Shown here piece after piece: positions 35,491-43,586 of a stretch of DNA of 64,000 bases; the stretch's first letter is position 1; the number at the start of each line of letters is the position of its first letter. Both the position numbers and the translations under genes were made by a program. Under the pieces are notes generated by a model. It had not been told where the DNA came from. It made no database searches and was given only the letters and a program-made list of their open reading frames with translations. This DNA comes from Flavobacterium branchiicola (GTDB lineage Bacteria; Bacteroidota; Bacteroidia; Flavobacteriales; Flavobacteriaceae): NCBI RefSeq assembly GCF_018383905.1, contig NZ_JAGYWA010000001.1, positions 577,518 to 641,517 of the forward strand, in the 5' to 3' direction.

Positions 35491-36390
35491 TTAAAAATAT
35501 CCTTGTTGTTTTCTTTTCTCCATTGCAGCTTCAGAACGTTTGTCATCGATTCTGGCTCCTCTTTCAGAAATCGTTGATGATCTGATTTCGCCAACTACTT
35601 CTTCGATTGTTGCTGCGTAAGATTCAACAGCGGCTGTACAACTCATATCTCCAACGGTTCTGAAGCGAACAATTCTTTCTTCGATTTGTTCGTCTTCTTC
35701 CTGATACACAAAAGGAGAATGTGACCAGATTAAACCGTCTCTCAAAAAAACTTTTCTTTTATGTGAAAAATAGATTGATGGAATTTCGATATTTTCTTTT
35801 TCGATATAACTCCAAACATCTAATTCTGTCCAGTTTGAAATTGGGAAAACACGAACGTTTTGTCCGTTTTCGATTTTTCCATTCAAAATATCAAACAACT
35901 CTGGTCTCTGATTTTTTTCGTCCCATTGTCCGAAATCATCACGCACAGAGAAAATACGTTCTTTAGCTCTTGCTTTTTCTTCATCACGACGCGCGCCACC
36001 AATACAAGCATCAAACTTGAATTCTTCAATTGCATCCAAAAGTGTTGTTGTTTGCAAACTGTTTCTACTTGAATATTTTCCAGTTTCTTCAACCACTTTT
36101 CCTTCATCAATAGCATCCTGAACATTACGAACGATCAACTCTAAACCTAATTCTTCTACCAATTTATCTCTGAAAGCAATTGTTTCAGGGAAATTGTGTC
36201 CCGTATCTACGTGCAATAGAGGAAACGGAATTTTAGCAGGGAAAAATGCTTTTTGCGCTAAACGCACCAATGTAATAGAATCTTTTCCTCCTGAGAAAAG
36301 TAAAACCGGTTTGTCAAACTGTGAAATTACTTCTCTGAAAATGTATATCGCTTCACTCTCTAAAGCGTTTGTTTTTAATACTGAACTCAT
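35491..36390 (-). CDS. cysD: Sulfate adenylyltransferase subunit 2
   Basis: The start is placed at 36390 (MSSVLKTNALESEAIYIFRE); the six codons before it derive from the upstream word repeat. The protein of 299 residues is a PP-loop enzyme with LLFSGGKDSITLVRLA, DACIGGARRDEEKARAKERI and the C-terminal RSSTISERGARIDDKRSEAA block typical of CysD. With CysN it makes adenosine 5'-phosphosulfate from sulfate and ATP. It sits between cysH and cysN. Confidence 0.95.
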   Translation of the reverse strand: MSSVLKTNALESEAIYIFREVISQFDKPVLLFSGGKDSITLVRLAQKAFFPAKIPFPLLHVDTGHNFPETIAFRDKLVEELGLELIVRNVQDAIDEGKVVEETGKYSSRNSLQTTTLLDAIEEFKFDACIGGARRDEEKARAKERIFSVRDDFGQWDEKNQRPELFDILNGKIENGQNVRVFPISNWTELDVWSYIEKENIEIPSIYFSHKRKVFLRDGLIWSHSPFVYQEEDEQIEERIVRFRTVGDMSCTAAVESYAATIEEVVGEIRSSTISERGARIDDKRSEAAMEKRKQQGYF

Positions 36391-36394
36391 TGTG

Positions 36395-36435
36395 TTTTTT
36401 TGTTTCAAGTTTTAAGTTTCAGGTTTTTTGATTGT
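36395..36435. repeat. Word repeat upstream of cysD
   Basis: TTTGTTTCAAGTTTTAAGTT is followed by TCAGG. It is of the same kind as the repeats before cysN and metZ. Confidence 0.5.
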
Positions 36436-36484
36436 GAGTTAACCTAAATCTTCAACTTTGTTATTCTCTTAATTTTATTCTTCT

Positions 36485-36579
36485 TCATCGGGTTAAAACC
36501 CGACGGTTAATCTGTATCAATTCTGCTTCTCCATCGGGTTGAAACCCGACGCTACAATATGGATTGTTCCTCCGGAACT
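36485..36579. repeat. REP-like element between cysH and cysD, two copies
   Basis: A short copy ATCGGGTTAAAACCCGACGG is followed by a full copy ATCGGGTTGAAACCCGACGC with the tail ATTGTTCCTCCGGAAC. The full copy differs from the 30 kb copies in the tail hairpin loop (CTCC for CTTC), with the stem kept. Confidence 0.85.
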
Positions 36580-36661
36580 AAAAATCTATATGCTATATTC
36601 TTTTTTCTATTCTCTATTCTCTACAGAAGTCTTGCCTCTTGCTTCTTTCTTCTAAAAAACT

Positions 36662-37372
36662 CTACTCTTTCTTAGCGCTATGAAGTCCGCACTCTTTATG
36701 GCTTGATTCCCACCACCATCTTCCGGCTCTGATATCTTCACCTGGGAAAATTGCTCTTGTACAAGGCGCACATCCTATACTTACGAAACCTTGTTTGTGT
36801 AAAGCATTTTGAGGAACATTGTTTTCAGAAAGATACGTTTCAACTTCTTCTAAAGTCCATTTTAGTAATGGATTGAATTTGATGATTTCGAAACCTCCGT
36901 CATATTCAAAAAGCTGAAGATCATTTCTATTTTCCGATTGTTCTGCTCTTAAACCCGTAATCCAGACTGAATTTCCTGCCAAAGCTTTTCTTAACGGAAC
37001 TACTTTTCGGATAAAACAACATTCTTTTCTGTTTTCAACCGAATCGTAAAAGCTGTTCGGTCCTTTTGTTTTAAGTAAATTTTCCACTGCTGTCGCTTCC
37101 GGAAAAAAAACTTCAATTGGTCTTTTGTATTTTTTTAATGTTTTATGAAAAACATCGTAAGTTTCCTGAAATAATCTTCCTGTGTCTAAAGTAAACACTT
37201 TAATATCGGTGTTACTTTTTGCAATAAAATCAGTAATTACCTGATCTTCCTGACCGAATGAAGTTGAAAAAATTACTTTTCCCGGAAATTCATTTGCTAA
37301 AAAAACTAAGGTTTCGTCAAGCGAAAAATCTTTTGTTTTGTCTAATAATTCTTGTACAATAATCGCACTCAT
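36662..37372 (-). CDS. cysH: Adenylyl-sulfate (APS) reductase, thioredoxin-dependent
   Basis: This 236-residue protein has the modified PP-loop FSTSFGQEDQVITDF and the paired cysteines ECCFIRKVVPL and IGCAPCTRAI that bind a 4Fe-4S cluster. The catalytic cysteine lies in SSHKECGLH near the C-terminus. The presence of both cysteine pairs points to APS rather than PAPS as substrate, in line with the absence of an APS kinase. It converts APS to sulfite and AMP. It lies 28 bases after the TauE-family transporter gene, at the head of the sulfate cluster. Confidence 0.92.
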   Translation of the reverse strand: MSAIIVQELLDKTKDFSLDETLVFLANEFPGKVIFSTSFGQEDQVITDFIAKSNTDIKVFTLDTGRLFQETYDVFHKTLKKYKRPIEVFFPEATAVENLLKTKGPNSFYDSVENRKECCFIRKVVPLRKALAGNSVWITGLRAEQSENRNDLQLFEYDGGFEIIKFNPLLKWTLEEVETYLSENNVPQNALHKQGFVSIGCAPCTRAIFPGEDIRAGRWWWESSHKECGLHSAKKE

Positions 37373-37399
37373 AATCTATTTTCCTTTCTAAAACTATCT

Positions 37400-38302
37400 T
37401 TACAATAATTTAGATAATGTTTTTAAACTCAACAATATAATTAGAATTCCAACTGCCACCATCATTGGTTTTCTTTTGATTTTATTTACTAAATAAGCTG
37501 CCAACGGCGCTGAAATAACTCCTCCTAAAATCAACCCAATGATTACCTGCCATCCGTGGATTCCTCCAAAAAGCATGAACGTTATACCACTTGCAAATGA
37601 AATTGCAAACTCGGCTGCATTTACTGAACCAATTGTATACTTTGGATTTCTTCCTCTTCCTAATAAAGTCGAAGTTACAATCGGGCCCCAGCCTCCACCT
37701 CCAACAGAATCCATAAAACCACCAAATGTTGCTAAGATGCCTAATTTTTTAGTTTTCTTTTTTTCAATATTCTTTTTTAATGCTTTTCTGATAATGATAA
37801 CCGCCAAAATAATCATATAAATAGCAATGAATGGCTTGATAACATCTCCATTTATAACATCGGCCAACAAATAAGCCCCTGTAATCGAACCTAAAACCCC
37901 TGGAATCAATAAATGTTTTACCAACTTTTTATTGATGTTTCCAAAACGATGATGCGAAAGTGCCGATGCGCCTGTCGTAAACATTTCAGAAACGTGAACT
38001 GCCGTACTGCTTACCACTGGTGGCACTCCGTAAGCCAATAAAAATGATGTAGAAGTCGCTCCGTAACCCATTCCTAAAGTCCCGTCAACTAATTGAGCAA
38101 AAACGCCAATGGCAAAAAACACTAAGAACTCTTCATTGAAACCATTTACAAATCCGTTCCACGTAAAATCTGCGTGATGATTATAAATTAATGTAACTAG
38201 CAAACCCACTAATAAAACAACAGGTATCACAACCCATAAACTCCCCTTTGATAAAGTATTAGGCTTGATCGCAGCGTTGTTTAATTTAAGTTCATTTTCC
38301 AT
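37400..38302 (-). CDS. TauE/SafE family transporter at head of sulfate cluster
   Basis: This 300-residue polytopic membrane protein has about eight helices and the family's paired glycine-rich motifs (VDGTLGMGYGATSTSFLLAYGVPPVVSS-type segment near residue 75, and GGFMDSVGGGGWGPIVTSTLLGRG near residue 195). TauE/SafE proteins move sulfite, sulfonates or related anions. As first gene before cysH, cysD and cysN it may be the sulfate importer, because no CysPTWA or SulP gene is in the window. The direction of transport is inference. Confidence 0.85.
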   Translation of the reverse strand: MENELKLNNAAIKPNTLSKGSLWVVIPVVLLVGLLVTLIYNHHADFTWNGFVNGFNEEFLVFFAIGVFAQLVDGTLGMGYGATSTSFLLAYGVPPVVSSTAVHVSEMFTTGASALSHHRFGNINKKLVKHLLIPGVLGSITGAYLLADVINGDVIKPFIAIYMIILAVIIIRKALKKNIEKKKTKKLGILATFGGFMDSVGGGGWGPIVTSTLLGRGRNPKYTIGSVNAAEFAISFASGITFMLFGGIHGWQVIIGLILGGVISAPLAAYLVNKIKRKPMMVAVGILIILLSLKTLSKLL

Positions 38303-38362
38303 ATTTTAAGATTTTTTTACTCTTAAAAATCCTTTATCCTATCGGCTTAGTAGATTACTTTG

Positions 38363-38391
38363 CAAATGTACTATATATTTTGAAATATCAA
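38363..38391 (-). promoter_or_regulatory. Promoter of the sulfate-assimilation cluster with overlapping palindrome
   Basis: TTG (38389-38391) and TACATTTG (38363-38370) are 18 bases apart on the minus strand. The palindrome TTTTGATATTTCAAAA covers the -33 region and upstream spacer. An Rrf2-family regulator gene lies 1.1 kb away and is the obvious candidate to bind it, as CymR-type Rrf2 proteins control cysteine genes elsewhere. That pairing is inference. Confidence 0.6.
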
Positions 38392-38609
38392 AACAATATA
38401 TTTAGTTTTTTACAGAAGCTATTACACTATAAACCAAGACAAAAGAGTTTTAATAAACGATTAATAATTAATTTAACAAATTACACACTACTTCATCAGA
38501 TTTTAACAGCGTGATTTAATTTTGTGATTTGCAAAAATACACATTTAATCTCTACCAAATCTATAGGATAATTATAAAATTGTTGTATTTTAGCGGCAAA
38601 TATTTTTTC

Positions 38610-39392
38610 ATGGATTTTCAGATTGGTCTTGTAATAGCAGGTTTAGTAGTTGGTTTTATTGTTGGGTTAACTGGTGTCGGCGGAGGCTCACTTATGACTC
38701 CTATTTTATTATATTTTGGAATTCCTCCAACAACCGCAGTAGGAACCGATCTGCTTTATGCTGCATTTACCAAAGCCGGAGGTGTATTTGTACACAACAA
38801 AAAAGGAAACATCAATTGGAAAATTACAGGCTGGCTAACTTTAGGAAGTGTTCCTGCAGCTTTATTGACTTTATGGATTTTAAACAGCATTAAAACGGAT
38901 ATTGAAACCATAAATCGTGTCATTAAATACAGTTTAGGCTGGGCTTTGCTATTTACTTCAGTAGCTATTATCTTCAAACAGAAACTTCTGGTTTTTTCTC
39001 AAAAACATGCTGGAGATAAATTTCACAACGAAAGTACAACACAAAACATATTAACCATTGGAATCGGAGTTCTATTGGGTGCAACAGTAACACTAACTTC
39101 AATTGGAGCTGGAGCACTCGGAACGGTAACTTTGTTTTTCCTTTATCCGCTTTTACCAACACCGCGTCTAGTTGGAACCGAAATTGCACATGCTGTTCCG
39201 CTTACTTTAGTTGCTGGAATTGGACATGCTTCTATGGGAAATTTAGATTTAGGACTATTAGGACAATTATTAATGGGATCGCTTCCTGGAATTTTTATGG
39301 GAAGTATGCTAAGCGGTAAAATTCCAGATCAGTTTCTTAGAAACGCTATTGCAGTAATGCTTTTCTTAGCGGGATATAAATTGATATTTTAA
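38610..39392 (+). CDS. TauE/SafE family transporter, second copy
   Basis: The frame is open from 38529, but the start is set at 38610 (MDFQIGLVIAGLVVGFIVGL), because the segment before it is promoter-like and not helix-like. The protein of about 260 residues has the two repeat motifs LTGVGGGSLMTPILLYFGIP and LTSIGAGALGTVTLFFLYPL. It is divergent from the 37400-38302 gene in sequence and orientation. It is probably an inner-membrane carrier for sulfite, sulfate or another sulfur anion. It ends at a 33-bp perfect hairpin. Confidence 0.82.
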   Translation: MDFQIGLVIAGLVVGFIVGLTGVGGGSLMTPILLYFGIPPTTAVGTDLLYAAFTKAGGVFVHNKKGNINWKITGWLTLGSVPAALLTLWILNSIKTDIETINRVIKYSLGWALLFTSVAIIFKQKLLVFSQKHAGDKFHNESTTQNILTIGIGVLLGATVTLTSIGAGALGTVTLFFLYPLLPTPRLVGTEIAHAVPLTLVAGIGHASMGNLDLGLLGQLLMGSLPGIFMGSMLSGKIPDQFLRNAIAVMLFLAGYKLIF

Positions 39393-39401
39393 TATAAATT
39401 T

Positions 39402-39485
39402 TTCAACCATATAAGTCATATAAGTTTATTTTAGACTTTGCATAAAGCTTGACTAAAATAAACTTATATGACTTATATGGTTGAA
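39402..39485. terminator. Very long perfect hairpin between convergent genes
   Basis: Two 33-base arms (39402-39434 and 39453-39485) are perfectly complementary around an 18-base loop. The arms are made of the word ATAAGTCATATAAGT, and T-tracts flank the outside. It separates the convergent TauE and Rrf2 genes and can terminate both. Perfect complementarity suggests recent origin or active maintenance. Confidence 0.85.
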
Positions 39486-39493
39486 TTTTTTTT

Positions 39494-39904
39494 TTAGAAT
39501 GCTATATCTGCTAAAGAATTACTTTCTAATATTTTAAGTGTATTATCACGAACTTCGGTCATTAAACGTCGTGCAGCACAAGTAGTTTCATCATCGCAGT
39601 CATCACATCTTTCGTAGAAATTATGGCTTGCGCAAGGCAATAAAGCAATTGGACCTTCTAAAATACGATAGACTTTTGCCATACTGATATCCTTTGGATC
39701 TTTAATCAGATAATAACCTCCGCCTTTTCCTTTTTTAGCTCCTAAAAAACCTGAATTTCTAAGAAGCAACAGGATACTTTCTAAAAACTTAATCGAAATG
39801 TGTTCGCTCTTCGCAATTTCAGCTATTTGTACAGGTTCGTTATTTTCACGTCTGGCTAAGTAAGTTAGAGCTTTAATTCCGTATTTTGTTTTCTTTGAAA
39901 GCAT
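39494..39904 (-). CDS. Rrf2-family transcriptional regulator with four cysteines
   Basis: This 136-residue winged-helix protein of the Rrf2 family has MLSKKTKYGIKALTYLARRE and KFLESILLLLRNSGFLGAKKGKGGGYYL. It carries cysteines 91, 100, 103 and 109 (LPCASHNFYERCDDCDDETTC), a pattern compatible with an Fe-S cluster or metal site. Rrf2 proteins include CymR and IscR. Located beside the sulfate-assimilation promoter, it is a likely regulator of cysteine or sulfur supply. The ligand and operator are not shown. Confidence 0.85.
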   Translation of the reverse strand: MLSKKTKYGIKALTYLARRENNEPVQIAEIAKSEHISIKFLESILLLLRNSGFLGAKKGKGGGYYLIKDPKDISMAKVYRILEGPIALLPCASHNFYERCDDCDDETTCAARRLMTEVRDNTLKILESNSLADIAF

Positions 39905-40048
39905 TTTTATATTTTAGATTGTCGACTGTAATTTCTTTGGTGTACCCATTTAAAGAACAGTCTCTTATTTTTCTGCAACAAAAATAAACTTTTTAAATGA
40001 GATTATAACAGATTGGAAGTTATATTCTACCAATTTAGTATAGTTTAA

Positions 40049-40552
40049 TTAATTTGACTCTTTTACGCCTATCAAATTAAATTCATGAAAGCTTTTTACT
40101 TCTTCATCCAAAGCTTTTTTATTTACTACATAAGTATCAGAAATAGAATCATGCCATCCTCTTGATCCTCCTAAATAAGTTAAGACATCAAACGGAATAC
40201 AACGACATAAAGTTCTTTTGGTAATAGTTCCAAAGCTTGGTATTTCACCATTTTCATCTACAACTATCGAACCTGTAATATATTTTGCGACTGTTCTTCC
40301 TAAAAATCCCTCCATTGTAATATAATAGACAATTAATGCCGTAATGTAGATTATATTCCAGCCAAAATCTCCCAATCCGTTAATCCACATGCTTAGAGAA
40401 GTAGATCCTAACAATCCGGAAATTAAACTGGAAATGAATAATAAGGCAAATAAAAGAATCATTAAAAAAACCTGATCGATAACGTAGTTTAAAAAGCGGG
40501 CGCCACGGGACACCAATAATTTCTCATCTAAAGTGTAGGTAGAATTACTCAT
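40049..40552 (-). CDS. RDD family membrane protein
   Basis: This 167-residue protein has hydrophobic helices (VFLMILLFALLFISSLISGL near residue 30; IIYITALIVYYITMEGFLG near residue 67). It opens with RGARFLNYVIDQVFL, the Arg-Asp region of RDD proteins, and later has GRTVAKYITGSIVVDENG. The biochemical role of RDD proteins is largely unknown; some act as small-molecule or Na+ transporters. No link with its sulfur-metabolism neighbours is evident. Confidence 0.8.
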   Translation of the reverse strand: MSNSTYTLDEKLLVSRGARFLNYVIDQVFLMILLFALLFISSLISGLLGSTSLSMWINGLGDFGWNIIYITALIVYYITMEGFLGRTVAKYITGSIVVDENGEIPSFGTITKRTLCRCIPFDVLTYLGGSRGWHDSISDTYVVNKKALDEEVKSFHEFNLIGVKESN

Positions 40553-40619
40553 GTAATAATTTTGGTTGGTTAGTATTATTTTTTAGTTCTAAACAAAAAT
40601 ATACTTTTTGATGAAAGAA

Positions 40620-41132
40620 TTACAAAAAACTGCTACAAATAAGCAATGTATTTTGGTTTTCCTGATATAATTGATGTTCCTGATTGTCAAAAATTTGAGC
40701 TGAGATTTTTTGGTCTGAAAACCACTGCGGATTTGGCTTATTTAGATCTTTCTCTCCAAAATAAAGTTCAACTTTACAATCAGGAGTTTCGGTTTCAAAA
40801 CGCAATCTTGTAGAAGAAACTGCAACAAGCTGAGCTACTTTTAATCCTTTTAGCGCCGCTTTCCATGCGATTGTTCCTCCAATGCTAAAGCCTAAAACGA
40901 CTACTTCTTCTTTTTCATTATTTAATAAACTTGCTATTGCCTGATCAATTCCTCCATTTAAAAAATGCTTATGAATATTGGCTTCATCCTTTAAAGAATC
41001 CATTTTAGCTAATTTTAAAACATCATAATAGTGAATATCAAATTTAGAGTCCAGAATCCTACTATAATATTTAATCCATTCCGGATTACCTCCAAATAAG
41101 TCTGACAATAGTAACAATCTTGGTTTTATCAT
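40620..41132 (-). CDS. Small alpha/beta-hydrolase-fold protein
   Basis: This 170-residue protein has a nucleophile elbow GFSIGG (in VVVLGFSIGGTIAWKAAL), preceded by LLLLSDLFGGNPEWIKYY. A late histidine lies in DNQEHQLYQEN, consistent with a catalytic triad. It is shorter than most hydrolases of the fold. The substrate is unknown. It follows metZ in the same direction but is separated by a terminator at 41180-41210. Confidence 0.7.
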   Translation of the reverse strand: MIKPRLLLLSDLFGGNPEWIKYYSRILDSKFDIHYYDVLKLAKMDSLKDEANIHKHFLNGGIDQAIASLLNNEKEEVVVLGFSIGGTIAWKAALKGLKVAQLVAVSSTRLRFETETPDCKVELYFGEKDLNKPNPQWFSDQKISAQIFDNQEHQLYQENQNTLLICSSFL

Positions 41133-41179
41133 ATTTTATAAAAACTAAAATGTATTAAAAATGCAAACTTAAAAATACA

Positions 41180-41210
41180 AAAAAAGGGCTATTAAAAAAT
41201 AGCCCTTGAA
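41180..41210 (-). terminator. Intrinsic terminator after metZ
   Basis: On the minus strand AAGGGCTATT pairs with AATAGCCCTT around a short T-rich loop and is followed by TTTTTGTATTTTT. It is 18 bases past the metZ stop. Confidence 0.85.
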
Positions 41211-41227
41211 TTTATTATATTTTGTGT

Positions 41228-42400
41228 TTAAGAAAGCGCTTGCTTCAAATCGGCAATTACATCTTCTACTGTCTCTAAACCAACAGAAACACGAACCAAA
41301 CCTTGTGTGATTCCTACCGCTAATTGATCTGCTTCAGATAATTTACTATGCGTTGTTGATGCCGGATGTGTAACAATCGATCTTGTGTCACCAATATTTG
41401 CCGATAACGAACAAAGTTTTATCGCGTTCAGGAATTTTCTTCCCGCTTCGATTCCGCCTTTTATTTCAAATGCGATGATGTTTCCACCTGCTTTCATTTG
41501 CTTTTTTGCAATCTCATATTGTGGATGCGATTTCAGGAACGGATATTTTACGCTGTTTACATTTGGATGGCTTTCTAAAAATTCAGCCACTTTTAAAGCA
41601 TTTTCACAGTGTCTGTCTACACGAACTGCCAATGTTTCTAAACTTTTAGATAAAACCCAGGCATTAAACGGTGATAAAGCCGGTCCTGTATTTCTTGAAA
41701 ATAAATAAATCTGTCTGATCAAATCAGCATTTCCAACTGTTACTCCGCCTAAAACACGACCTTGTCCGTCGATTAATTTAGTTGCAGAATGTATTACCAA
41801 ATGTGCTCCAAATTTAATTGGCTGCTGTAAATATGGCGTTGCAAAACAGTTATCGATTATTAAAATCAGATTGTGTTTTTTAGCGATATCGCCTAGCAAT
41901 TCCAAATCGATTACATCAACTCCTGGATTTGTTGGAGACTCAGCGTATAATATTTTGGTGTTTGGTTTAATAAAACTTTCAATAGTTTCCGGCTTGCCAA
42001 TCTCAAAATAAGAAGTTTCGATATTCCATTTTGGAAAATAAGTCATAAACAAAGCATGAGTAGAACCAAAAACACTGCTTGCAGAAACAATATGATCTCC
42101 AGAATTTAATAAAGCAGCAAACGTAGAATATACCGCAGCCATTCCGGTTGCAAAGGCATATCCTGATTCAGCACCTTCCATCTTGCAAATTTTATCTACA
42201 AATTCTGTAGTGTTTGGATTGCTGAAACGGCTATAAATATTTCTTTCTTTTTCTTCTGTAAAAGAAGCTCTCATATCTTCAGCATCTTCAAATACAAAGC
42301 TTGACGATAAGTATAATGGCACCGAATGCTCTAAATACTGAGATCTTTCTAATTGTGTTCTGATGGCTTGTGTTTCAAAACCAAATTCTTCTGTACTCAT
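41228..42400 (-). CDS. metZ: Homoserine-ester sulfhydrylase / trans-sulfuration enzyme, MetZ-like
   Basis: This 390-residue Cys/Met-metabolism PLP enzyme has YSRFSNPNTTEFVDKICKME, a tyrosine-Arg phosphate-binding motif, AESPTNPGVDVIDL, and the PLP lysine in VIHSATKLIDGQGRVLGG. The DGQGRVLGG sequence after the lysine is characteristic of MetZ (O-succinyl/O-acetylhomoserine sulfhydrylase) rather than MetB. It would make homocysteine from an activated homoserine and sulfide. A second enzyme of this superfamily (MetY) is at 49494-50798, so two routes may coexist. The exact ester preference is uncertain; MetX nearby makes O-acetylhomoserine. Confidence 0.85.
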   Translation of the reverse strand: MSTEEFGFETQAIRTQLERSQYLEHSVPLYLSSSFVFEDAEDMRASFTEEKERNIYSRFSNPNTTEFVDKICKMEGAESGYAFATGMAAVYSTFAALLNSGDHIVSASSVFGSTHALFMTYFPKWNIETSYFEIGKPETIESFIKPNTKILYAESPTNPGVDVIDLELLGDIAKKHNLILIIDNCFATPYLQQPIKFGAHLVIHSATKLIDGQGRVLGGVTVGNADLIRQIYLFSRNTGPALSPFNAWVLSKSLETLAVRVDRHCENALKVAEFLESHPNVNSVKYPFLKSHPQYEIAKKQMKAGGNIIAFEIKGGIEAGRKFLNAIKLCSLSANIGDTRSIVTHPASTTHSKLSEADQLAVGITQGLVRVSVGLETVEDVIADLKQALS

Positions 42401-42515
42401 TGTGTTGTTTTTTGTTTTTTTGTTTAAAGTTTAAAGTTTCAGGTTGTTACTGAACTTAAAATTCAAACGGTTTAGAGAAATTATCTAATTCTCTAATTGA
42501 CTAATTTTCTAATTA

Positions 42516-42941
42516 TTATAAAGCTTCGTTGTTCAGGACAACTTTGTATTTAATTGTTGCTGTTGGCTCAACTGTTTTGGCAACTGAACAATATTTCTCG
42601 AAAGAAAGTTGTGCTGCTTTTTTTGCTTTTTCCGGGTTGATATCTCCTTCTAAATAAAAAACCACATCGATTTCTTTAAAAGGTTTTGCTTCCTCGATTT
42701 GAACACGAGTTCCTTCAACCTCAGCATTAAAAGAAGTGATTTCCTGACGTTGTTTTTTCAAAATCGAAATCATATCAATTGCACTGCATCCTGCAACGCC
42801 CATTAAAACTAATTCCATTGGACTTGCACCTAAATCGCTTCCGCCAAATTCGGCTCTGCTGTCAACGTCAACTATGTGTCCGCGTTCATTTTTTACTTTG
42901 AAATGAAATGCGTCATTTACTCTGTTTAAAGTTACTTTCAT
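42516..42941 (-). CDS. OsmC/Ohr family protein
   Basis: This 141-residue protein has the redox-family segments RAEFGGSDLGASPMELVLMG, VAGCSAIDMISILKKQ (Cys and Glu-containing active-site helix) and AQLSFEKYCSVAKTVEPTA (second cysteine). OsmC-like proteins reduce organic hydroperoxides or persulfides with paired cysteines. In a sulfur-assimilation cluster, persulfide or thiol protection is plausible. It lies between metZ and an unknown exported protein gene, with short gaps suggesting co-transcription from the metX promoter. Confidence 0.85.
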   Translation of the reverse strand: MKVTLNRVNDAFHFKVKNERGHIVDVDSRAEFGGSDLGASPMELVLMGVAGCSAIDMISILKKQRQEITSFNAEVEGTRVQIEEAKPFKEIDVVFYLEGDINPEKAKKAAQLSFEKYCSVAKTVEPTATIKYKVVLNNEAL

Positions 42942-42957
42942 GGTATTATACTCCTAG

Positions 42958-43515
42958 TTATTTGTCTTTTTTATCTAATTTATTCCAATATTCTAAAACC
43001 TGCTTTTTAGATTCTGCATCTAATGTTTTAAAATTATCAGAGAATTTATCCGTTTTAAAATCATCTGAAACATTTGCTTCTATAGTATAAAATTGATCCT
43101 TTTGAGAAAAAATCAGATGAACCGACTCTTGTTTAAAAGCTGCGTCATAAAGCCCATAAATAAAAAGGCCATCAATGCTTTTGTCTTTATTCCAATCCCA
43201 AAAAGCTTTTCTGCTTCCCCACGCCGAAATAATTCCGTTATGATTTACTTCTAAAATAGATTTTACAACCCATTTATCATTGACTTTTGTAAACCTTTGA
43301 AAATACATTTTGTCAGGAATTGCATTCTTTTCAATTTTTGAAAAAATAAATACATTGTCTTCATTTCCAACTGAACTGACTTCGTCTATTTGAATTGCCC
43401 GAACTCCTTTATAAGGAAAAACTTCCTGTGTGTAACTGTCTTTATTTCGAATAACATTCGAAATTTGAGCAGTCAAAATATTTGAAAACAATAACAAAAT
43501 GAAAATCTTTTTCAT
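42958..43515 (-). CDS. Exported protein of unknown function, 185 residues
   Basis: The product has a cleavable signal peptide (MKKIFILLLFSNILTAQ). The mature part is soluble and beta-rich, with AIQIDEVSSVGNEDNVFIFS, WVVKSILEVNHNGIISAWGS and a lysine-rich C-terminus (WNKLDKKDK). It is likely periplasmic. I recognise no family. It lies between thrA and the osmC-like gene in the same orientation, 16 bases before the latter, so it is probably co-expressed with methionine and threonine genes. Confidence 0.6.
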   Translation of the reverse strand: MKKIFILLLFSNILTAQISNVIRNKDSYTQEVFPYKGVRAIQIDEVSSVGNEDNVFIFSKIEKNAIPDKMYFQRFTKVNDKWVVKSILEVNHNGIISAWGSRKAFWDWNKDKSIDGLFIYGLYDAAFKQESVHLIFSQKDQFYTIEANVSDDFKTDKFSDNFKTLDAESKKQVLEYWNKLDKKDK

Positions 43516-43586
43516 ACTTTATATTTAATTATTAAAAATGTAAAGTTAAGATTTTTCTCTCTTCTCATTTTACTGATAAATTGCTT

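Noticed and set aside
42401..42515. Possible Met/Cys leader in front of metZ.
   Set aside because: Only AT-rich word repeats are present; there is no short Met/Cys-rich frame and no terminator hairpin.
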